Shown: one piece after another, positions 58,606 through 64,000 of the stretch
Layout of the letters: each line of letters starts with the position of its first letter
Numbering within the stretch: the first letter of the stretch is position 1
DNA from: Dechloromonas sp. UBA6271
GTDB lineage: Bacteria > Pseudomonadota > Gammaproteobacteria > Burkholderiales > Rhodocyclaceae
Assembly (NCBI GenBank): GCA_002440665.1
Contig: DJUX01000037.1
Coordinates: forward strand, 1-64,000
DNA length: 64,000 bases
Reading direction: 5' to 3'
Notes under the pieces: generated by a model
The model's input: only the letters and a program-made list of their open reading frames with translations
What the model was told of the DNA's origin: nothing
The model's database searches: none
Program-made: the position numbers and the translations under genes

Positions 58606-59352
58606 ATGAACGAAAGTACGCAATTTCCCGCTGTGCCGGTGCGCTTCCGGGGCGAGAGCCGCGAAGTCGACCCTGGGGCCTGCTTTGAATGGTTGCGTCA
58701 GGGCTGGACCATGTTCCTCGCCAATCCCGGCGTCTGGATCGGCAGCACGGTGCTGCTGCTCGTCATGCTGATGGCCATCTCGATCGTCCCGCTATTCGGC
58801 CAGGTCGCAGCCCATCTGCTGGCGCCCCTGTTCGGGGCCGGCATGGTGCAGATCTGCCGCCATCTGAGCGATGGCGGGCAGCCGGAAGTGGCCGACCTGT
58901 TCGCCGGCTTCCGCCATAACACCGGGCCCCTGGTCATGGTCGGCGTCTTTTTTGCCGCCGGTATCTTCGGCCTCGCCTTCATCGCCTTCCTGCTGGTCAG
59001 CGGCGGCGTGCTTGGTGGCGTCATCACCGGCCGCATCGCCGGGCTGAGCATTGCGCTGGGCGGTGTGATGCTGGCCGGCCTGGTCGTTCTCGTGCTGTCG
59101 GTCCCGGTCATCATGGCCACCTGGTTTGCGCCAGCCCTGGTCTTCTTCCACGACATGAAGCCGGCGGCGGCGATGCGTGCCAGCTTCGATGCCGGTGCCA
59201 AGAACTGGCTGGTGATGGTGATTTTCGGCATCTTCCTGCTCGTTTCCCTGTTTTTTGCCATGCTGCCGCTCGGTCTCGGTCTGTTGCTGCTGCTGCCGAT
59301 ATTTTCGGGTGCGGTCTACGCGTCCTACCGCGACATTTTCGTGGAGGCCTGA
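58606..59352 (+). CDS. BPSS1780-family membrane protein, copy 1
   Basis: A 248-residue inner-membrane protein with about six hydrophobic helices. The N-terminal GACFEWLRQGWTMFLANPGVWIG and LFGAGMVQICRHLSDGGQPEVADLFAGF are typical of BPSS1780/DUF2189-like proteins. Function unknown. A second, diverged copy follows 3 bp downstream. Confidence 0.88.
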   Translation: MNESTQFPAVPVRFRGESREVDPGACFEWLRQGWTMFLANPGVWIGSTVLLLVMLMAISIVPLFGQVAAHLLAPLFGAGMVQICRHLSDGGQPEVADLFAGFRHNTGPLVMVGVFFAAGIFGLAFIAFLLVSGGVLGGVITGRIAGLSIALGGVMLAGLVVLVLSVPVIMATWFAPALVFFHDMKPAAAMRASFDAGAKNWLVMVIFGIFLLVSLFFAMLPLGLGLLLLLPIFSGAVYASYRDIFVEA

Positions 59353-59355
59353 GCC

Positions 59356-60141
59356 ATGCAGGTGCAAACATTGCCGGCTGCAGCAGGCTGGCGCTGGCTC
59401 GGTGCCGGATTCGCCATCTTCCGTCGCAATCCGCCGTTGCTAGCGATGCTGGTTGTCTGCTACTGGCTGACTGTCCTATTCCTCAACGTCTTGCCGATGA
59501 TCGGCGCGGTCGCCGCGTCGCTGATCATTCCCGGCCTTTCGGTGGGCCTGATGCAGGCGGCGCGCGATCTTGAACGCGGGCAGCCGATCGGCCTGCCAAC
59601 CCTGTTCGGAGGCCTCAAGACCAACACCCGCACGCTGATGGCGCTCGGTGCGCTGTATCTGTGCTGCACCATCGGCATCCTCGGGCTTTCCGCGCTGATC
59701 GATGGCGGCGAACTGCTGCGCTTCATGCTATCCGGCAAGGGTGCCGACAAGGAGACGATCGAAGGTGGCGAATTGATGCTGCCGTCACTGTTCGTCATGA
59801 TCCTGATGATGCCGGTGCTGATGGCCTACTGGTTCGCGCCGGTGCTCGCGGCCTGGCACGGCCTGAGTGTCGGCAAGTCGCTGTTCTTCAGCTTCGTTGC
59901 CTGCTGGCTGAACTGGCGCGCCTTTTTCGCCTACAGCGCCGGTCTCGTGCTGTTTGCCGGTCTCATCCCGGGGCTGATCTTTGGCCTGCTGATCGGGCTA
60001 CTGGGCGGTGGCGAGGCGGGCATCGGGGCCTTCGTCGTCATGCCGCTGATGACGGTGATCGCGCTGATCATCTTTTCGACCGTCTACGCCAGTTTCTACG
60101 TCAGCTACCGCGACATTTTCGGGTCATCCGAAATTGCCTGA
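59356..60141 (+). CDS. BPSS1780-family membrane protein, copy 2
   Basis: A 261-residue membrane protein paralogous to the preceding one. AAAGWRWLGAGFAIFRRNPP aligns with the other's N-terminus, and both share a PLFGG/FGA-type loop and a C-terminal FSTVYASFYVSYRDIF versus GAVYASYRDIF. Six or seven hydrophobic helices. The pair looks like an old tandem duplication. Overlaps nadD by 8 bp. Confidence 0.88.
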   Translation: MQVQTLPAAAGWRWLGAGFAIFRRNPPLLAMLVVCYWLTVLFLNVLPMIGAVAASLIIPGLSVGLMQAARDLERGQPIGLPTLFGGLKTNTRTLMALGALYLCCTIGILGLSALIDGGELLRFMLSGKGADKETIEGGELMLPSLFVMILMMPVLMAYWFAPVLAAWHGLSVGKSLFFSFVACWLNWRAFFAYSAGLVLFAGLIPGLIFGLLIGLLGGGEAGIGAFVVMPLMTVIALIIFSTVYASFYVSYRDIFGSSEIA

Positions 60142-60787
60142 ACCGCTCGGCATTTTCGGCGGCACCTTCGACCCCGTTCACTTCGGCCACTTGCGCCTGG
60201 CCGAGGAGTCCATCGGCCACCTCGGCCTCGGCGGCGTGCGCTGGATTCCCGCGGGGCAGCCGCCGCATCGCGGGACGCCGCAGGTCACCGCGCAGCAGCG
60301 GCTGGAGATGGTGTTGCGGTCGACGGCCGGAAATGCCCGATTTTCAGTCGATGCCAGCGAAGTCGAAGCGGCGGCGCCGAGCTACACCGTGCATACGCTG
60401 GAGCGCCTGCGCCGCGAACTGGGGGCCGAGCAATCGCTGGTGCTGCTGGTCGGCGCCGATGCCTTCGCCGGGCTGACGACCTGGCACCGCTGGCGTGACC
60501 TCTTTGATTTGGCGCATGTCGCCGTTTCGCATCGGCCCGGCTTCCCGGTCGAGATCGGCAGCCTGCCGCACGAACTGGCGACTGAGTTCGCCGACCGCCG
60601 GATGTCCGACGCAGCCGGCCTGAAAGCGGCCCCGGCCGGCGGCATCGTCACCTTCGCGATGACCCAGCTCGCCATTTCGGCGACGCAGATCCGCAAACTG
60701 CTGGCCAACGGCCTCTCGGCCCGCTATTTGCTGCCCGATGGCGTTCTCGACTATATTCAGACTCATTCCCTCTACAGAAACCCCTAA
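60134..60787 (+). CDS. nadD: Nicotinate-nucleotide adenylyltransferase
   Basis: A 217-residue enzyme that adenylates NaMN in NAD synthesis. GIFGGTFDPVHFGHLRLAE holds the HxGH motif (FGH), and the ISATQIRKLL block near the end holds the ISxTxxR motif. Start is TTG at 60134, inside the end of the previous gene. Codons for LRSTAGNARFS coincide with a copy of the interspersed motif (60314-60346). Confidence 0.95.
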   Translation: MPEPLGIFGGTFDPVHFGHLRLAEESIGHLGLGGVRWIPAGQPPHRGTPQVTAQQRLEMVLRSTAGNARFSVDASEVEAAAPSYTVHTLERLRRELGAEQSLVLLVGADAFAGLTTWHRWRDLFDLAHVAVSHRPGFPVEIGSLPHELATEFADRRMSDAAGLKAAPAGGIVTFAMTQLAISATQIRKLLANGLSARYLLPDGVLDYIQTHSLYRNP

Positions 60788-61152
60788 TGGATATTCGCAA
60801 GCTGCAAAAAATCGTCGTTTCCGCCCTCGAAGACATCAAGGGCAAGGACATCGAAATCATCAACACCACCAAACTGACGTCGATGTTCGACCGGCTGGTC
60901 ATCGCCACCGGCGATTCCAACCGCCAGGTCAAGGCCCTGGCGCGCAACGTGCAGGAAAAGGTGCGCGAGGCCGGCGCCGAAGTGCTGTCGGTGGAAGGCG
61001 AGGAAACCGGCGAATGGGTGCTGGTCGACCTCGGCGACATCATCGTCCACGTCATGCAGCCGACGGTGCGCCAGTACTACAATCTCGAAGAACTCTGGCA
61101 GGCGACGCCGGCCCAGCGGCGCAAGGCGGCGGAGCAGGCAGCCGGCGAATGA
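60787..61152 (+). CDS. rsfS: Ribosomal silencing factor RsfS
   Basis: A 121-residue Iojap/RsfS protein that binds L14 and blocks 30S-50S joining in starved cells. DRLVIATGDSNRQVKALARNV and WVLVDLGDIIVHVMQPTVRQYYNLEELW are the family core. One-base overlap with nadD and 4-bp overlap with rlmH, the standard order. Confidence 0.96.
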   Translation: MDIRKLQKIVVSALEDIKGKDIEIINTTKLTSMFDRLVIATGDSNRQVKALARNVQEKVREAGAEVLSVEGEETGEWVLVDLGDIIVHVMQPTVRQYYNLEELWQATPAQRRKAAEQAAGE

Positions 61153-61619
61153 AACTGAGCGTACTCGCCGTCGGCCATCGTCAGCCCGAGTGGGTGGGCG
61201 CCGGCTGCGCCGAGTACCTCAAGCGCATGCCGCGCGAATTGCCGGCCAGCGTGACCGAAATCAAGCCCGAGGCGCGCGGCTCGAAAACCCGCGAACAACT
61301 GCTGGCCGCTGAAAAAGGCCGCATCCGCGACGCCTTGCCGAGCGCCAGCCGCATCGTTGTTCTCGACGAAAAGGGCGATGACCTGACGACATTGAAACTC
61401 GCCCGCCGGCTTGAAGCCTGGATGCAGGACGGCCGCGACGTCGCGCTGCTGATCGGTGGCGCCGACGGGCTGGACGAGGAATTCAAGCAGCAGGCCGACG
61501 ACAGGCTGCGTCTGTCGAGCCTGACCCTGCCGCACGGCCTGGCGCGGCTGGTACTATGCGAGCAGCTTTACCGCGCTGTCAGCGTACTGAAGAATCACCC
61601 TTATCACCGGGAGGGATGA
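61149..61619 (+). CDS. rlmH: 23S rRNA pseudouridine1915 N3-methyltransferase RlmH
   Basis: A 156-residue SPOUT methyltransferase. ALLIGGADGLDEEFKQQAD and LTLPHGLARLVLCEQLYRA form the knotted SAM site, and the C-terminus ends NHPYHREG as in E. coli RlmH. Overlaps rsfS and maf by 4 bp each. Confidence 0.97.
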   Translation: MKLSVLAVGHRQPEWVGAGCAEYLKRMPRELPASVTEIKPEARGSKTREQLLAAEKGRIRDALPSASRIVVLDEKGDDLTTLKLARRLEAWMQDGRDVALLIGGADGLDEEFKQQADDRLRLSSLTLPHGLARLVLCEQLYRAVSVLKNHPYHREG

Positions 61620-62221
61620 TGCGTCTTTATCTAGCCTCGCGCAGCCCGCGCCGCCGCGAATTGCTGACCCAGATAGGCGTCGCCTTCGACACCCTGATTT
61701 TCCGCGCCGGGCTGCGTTGCGACCCGCAGGTGGACGAATCCGTACATGCCGGCGAACCTGCGCTGGACTACGTCGAGCGCGTGGCGCGCGCCAAGGCCGA
61801 CCACGGTATCGATCTGCTGGCTGAACGCCGCTTGCCGATGCACCCCATCCTGGCGGCCGATACGACGCTCGAATTCGCTGGTGAAATCATTGGCAAACCG
61901 GTCGATGAAGCCGATGCGACAGCCATCCTGCAACACCTTTCCGGCCAGACGCATCGCGTGCTGACCGGGGTGGCGGTCAGTCACGAAGGACGGACCGAAT
62001 ACGTCGTGTCGGTCAGCGAGGTGCGCTTCCGGAAGATCGACGACGAGGAAATCCGCCATTACGTACGCAGCGGCGAGCCGATGGACAAGGCCGGCGCCTA
62101 CGGCATCCAGGGTCGGGCCGGGCTGTTCGTCGAGCACCTGGCGGGCAGCTACACCGGTGTCATGGGGCTGCCGGTCTGCGAAACCGGAGAATTGCTCAAG
62201 CGCTTCGGCTGGCGTTTCTGA
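61616..62221 (+). CDS. maf: Maf-family nucleoside triphosphate pyrophosphatase
   Basis: A 201-residue Maf protein that hydrolyses dTTP/UTP or modified nucleotides. LYLASRSPRRRELLTQIG is the N-terminal phosphate site, ILAADTTLEFAGEIIGKP the metal site and KAGAYGIQGRAGLFVEHLAGSYTGVMGLP the C-terminal block. Two adjacent ATG codons (61616, 61619) follow GGGAGGG. Its last 26 bp overlap the convergent gene. Confidence 0.93.
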   Translation: MMRLYLASRSPRRRELLTQIGVAFDTLIFRAGLRCDPQVDESVHAGEPALDYVERVARAKADHGIDLLAERRLPMHPILAADTTLEFAGEIIGKPVDEADATAILQHLSGQTHRVLTGVAVSHEGRTEYVVSVSEVRFRKIDDEEIRHYVRSGEPMDKAGAYGIQGRAGLFVEHLAGSYTGVMGLPVCETGELLKRFGWRF

Positions 62222-63284
62222 GCGTCGGCCGCTCCCGGCGAAACGATCCGCAGATGAGTTCGGCTGCCTCGCGGGCACCATCGGCTTGTGGTAGCGGCCG
62301 CGGCGCTTGCTGCCAGAGCTTGGCGAGCGGCCCGGAGAGGTCGCCGGCCTCCAGATCGGCGCCGGAGATTTCCCGGCAACGGCCGTGGTCGCGCAGCCAG
62401 TTGATCAGGCATTCCTGCTCCGGCCAGTCCGCGCGGCGCTGATAAAGGACGGGTGTGCCATTGCAGGCGGCTTCGGTGAAGGTGCCGTAGCCGGGCTTGG
62501 TGACGATGGCGTCGGCGGAACACAGCAGGTCGGTGAACGAAAGGCCGAAGCGCTCATAGGGGATGGCGTCGGGATGGCTGCATTGCCAGTGTTCGGCGAC
62601 CAGCCAGCGGATACCGGGCAGGCGCGGCCAGTGATCTACTGGCAAGTGGTGGTCGATGCCGCCCAGTGCAATCAGCACCGCCTTGTCACCGTTCAGCCCG
62701 AGGTCGTGGCGGCATCCGAGGCTGGCGACCGGGCCGACCATGGCGGTGTTGGTGAGGTCGGCCATCGCCATTGCCGGCGTGATGCGAATGAATTTTTCCG
62801 CCGCACGGTAGGCATCCAGCATCTCGGCGTGAATCGGCGCCGCCCAGTCTTCATGCCCGAAAAAGTGCGCGAAGAGGTCCGCCCAGTTCAGCGAACAGAT
62901 GGCCAGCGCCGGGATGCCGGCGACCGCTGCGCCGGCGAGCGGCAGGCAACTGACGTTGCTGAGTACGACATCGGGCCGCAGGTGCTCCAGGAGGTTTGCC
63001 TCGGCGGCGACGCGCGCCGGCCAGTCGATATGCGCGGCGCGGTAGGCGTGGGTGGTCGCGGCGATGTCGACGCTCAGCGCGTCGTGCATCACGTAGCCGA
63101 AATCGCTGGCGGCGGCGATGTGCGCGAAGGGCGGGCGAATGCGCTGGGCGAGATTGGCCGCCGACAGACCGCTGCGCACGGTCAAGCGCAAATCAGGGCA
63201 CATTTCCGCCACGGCATTGAGCACCGGCGCCGCGATGGCGAAGTGCCCGAAACCGTGGCTGGAGATGTCGACGAAGAGGTGCAA
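62196..63284 (-). CDS. MurG/UGT-like glycosyltransferase-fold protein
   Basis: A 362-residue GT-B-like protein. The N-terminus MHLFVDISSHGFGHFAIAAP has the GFGH turn of MurG-like and UDP-glycosyltransferase proteins. The C-terminal half has ALGGIDHHLP, then VTKPGYGTFTEAACNGTPVLY, a typical donor-binding segment. Substrates unknown. It overlaps maf by 26 bp and starts 1 bp from the end of the enoyl-CoA hydratase gene on the same strand. Confidence 0.8.
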   Translation of the reverse strand: MHLFVDISSHGFGHFAIAAPVLNAVAEMCPDLRLTVRSGLSAANLAQRIRPPFAHIAAASDFGYVMHDALSVDIAATTHAYRAAHIDWPARVAAEANLLEHLRPDVVLSNVSCLPLAGAAVAGIPALAICSLNWADLFAHFFGHEDWAAPIHAEMLDAYRAAEKFIRITPAMAMADLTNTAMVGPVASLGCRHDLGLNGDKAVLIALGGIDHHLPVDHWPRLPGIRWLVAEHWQCSHPDAIPYERFGLSFTDLLCSADAIVTKPGYGTFTEAACNGTPVLYQRRADWPEQECLINWLRDHGRCREISGADLEAGDLSGPLAKLWQQAPRPLPQADGAREAAELICGSFRRERPTLRNASRSA

Positions 63285-63285
63285 C

Positions 63286-64000
63286 TCAGCGGTTCTTGAA
63301 GCTTGGTTTGCGCTTCTCGGCGAAGGCGGCCATGCCTTCCTTCTGGTCTTCCAGGGCGAAGGCTGAATGGAAGACGCGGCGCTCGAACAGCAGGCCTTCG
63401 TTCAGCGACGACTCGAAGGCACGATTGACCGATTCCTTGATCATCATCACCACCGGCAGCGAGAAGCCGGCAATCACCGCCGCCGCCTTCAGGGTTTCCT
63501 CAAGAAGTTGATCGGCCGGGATGACGCGGGCGACCAGCCCGGCTTTCTCGGCTTCAACGGCATCCATCATGCGCGCCGTCAGGCACAGGTCCATCGCCTT
63601 GGCCTTGCCCACCGCGCGTGGCAATCTTTGCGTGCCGCCGGCGCCGGGCAGGGTGCCGAGGCGGATTTCCGGCTGGCCGAATTTGGCGCTGTCGGCAGCG
63701 TAAATCATGTCGCACATCATCGCCATCTCGCAGCCGCCGCCCAGCGCAAAACCGGCGACCGCGGCGATGACCGGCTTCCTTGCCGTCTTGATCCGTTCCC
63801 AGTTGCGGGTGATGAAGTCGGTCTTGTAGGCATGCATGTAATCGAAATCCTTCATGAAGCCGATGTCGGCTCCCGCGGCGAAGGCTTTCTCGTTGCCGGT
63901 GATGACGATGCAGCCGATGGCTTCATCGGCTTCGAAAGCGTCGATGGCGGCGCCGATGCCATCGACGACCTCGTTGTTCAGCGCATTCAGCGCTTCCGGC
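63286..64000 (-). CDS. Enoyl-CoA hydratase, 5' end outside the window
   Basis: 238 codons are visible and the frame is still open at the right edge (PEALNALNNEVVDGIG onward). An internal ATG at 63855 is not the start: the residues before it include KAFAAGADIGFM, the oxyanion-hole segment of the crotonase fold. The two catalytic Glu residues are in GGGCEMAMMCD and QPEIRLGTLPGAGGTQRLPR, and the C-terminus FAEKRKPSFKNR is typical of FadB-like/PaaF-like hydratases. Hydrates trans-2-enoyl-CoA; about 20 N-terminal residues are missing. Confidence 0.93.
   Translation of the reverse strand, partial: PEALNALNNEVVDGIGAAIDAFEADEAIGCIVITGNEKAFAAGADIGFMKDFDYMHAYKTDFITRNWERIKTARKPVIAAVAGFALGGGCEMAMMCDMIYAADSAKFGQPEIRLGTLPGAGGTQRLPRAVGKAKAMDLCLTARMMDAVEAEKAGLVARVIPADQLLEETLKAAAVIAGFSLPVVMMIKESVNRAFESSLNEGLLFERRVFHSAFALEDQKEGMAAFAEKRKPSFKNR

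Noticed and set aside
1..64000. tRNA, rRNA, CRISPR arrays, insertion sequences, prophage
   Set aside because: Intergenic gaps were read for cloverleaf ends, regularly spaced repeats and transposase or phage genes, and none was seen. The holin-like YqjE protein belongs to a chromosomal stress set, not a phage.

Overview
The window reads as ordinary chromosome of a GC-rich (about 65% by eye) betaproteobacterium. The closest fit is a member of Rhodocyclales (Dechloromonas/Azonexus-like). The evidence is a class I PHA synthase, the O2-independent ubiquinone trio ubiU-ubiV-ubiT behind an FNR-type promoter, BPSS1780-family membrane proteins, a DUF2782 protein beside polA and thrB, metX-metW, and a MerR-controlled isovaleryl-CoA (liu) locus. 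Species assignment is inference. No rRNA, tRNA, CRISPR array or insertion sequence was found.

Layout. 1-3406 (minus): liu-type acyl-CoA catabolism, with a MerR regulator, two overlapping operator palindromes, a PaaI thioesterase, isovaleryl-CoA dehydrogenase, a GNAT/carbonic anhydrase fusion and the start of a thiolase. 3509-7049: an MBL-fold hydrolase, phaC with a clear terminator, and a MoaD-like ORF. 6804-9194 (minus): ubiU-ubiV-ubiT. 9295-15859 (minus): cell elongation, mreB-mreC-mreD-mrdA-rodA-rlpA. 15964-19691: gatC-gatA-lipoprotein-gatB. 19692-22904: pyrE with a coiled-coil protein, xth, and a yqjD-yqjE-yqjK-like set. 22927-25906 (minus): metX-metW-ampG-like behind a SAM-II riboswitch and terminator. 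26072-27009: SCO1/SenC and a small exported protein.

27067-38782 is a cobamide salvage/lower-ligand region: two BtuF-like proteins, a CobD/CobC-like protein without its PLP lysine, bluB, cobQ, cobU, a cobalamin riboswitch, cobT and cobS. It is split between cobQ and cobU by an AT-richer accessory island (about 32.05-36.1 kb). The island holds hypothetical and broken genes, short duplicated repeats, a DUF1778/GNAT toxin-antitoxin pair, and a YjjJ/HipA-type kinase whose 3' end is duplicated upstream. A probable alpha-ribazole phosphatase gene follows at 41.6 kb. Between these, around 40.7 kb, lies a strong candidate for an undescribed structured small RNA.

42086-53811 is a lipopolysaccharide core/O-antigen style cluster: three GT9 and three GT4 glycosyltransferases, MsbA, an asparagine-synthase-like amidotransferase and an O-antigen-ligase-like protein. 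53849-64000 is housekeeping: polA, a LOG-family protein, DUF2782, thrB, two BPSS1780 paralogues, nadD-rsfS-rlmH-maf, a MurG-like glycosyltransferase and a partial enoyl-CoA hydratase.

The most unusual signal is a short interspersed motif that begins GTTGCGGTCGAC (or CTGCGGTCAAC and similar) and continues through an A-rich stretch to an AATTTC/GATTTTC-like end about 30 bases later. I count about 18 copies, on both strands, inside and between genes. I cannot assign it to any family I know.
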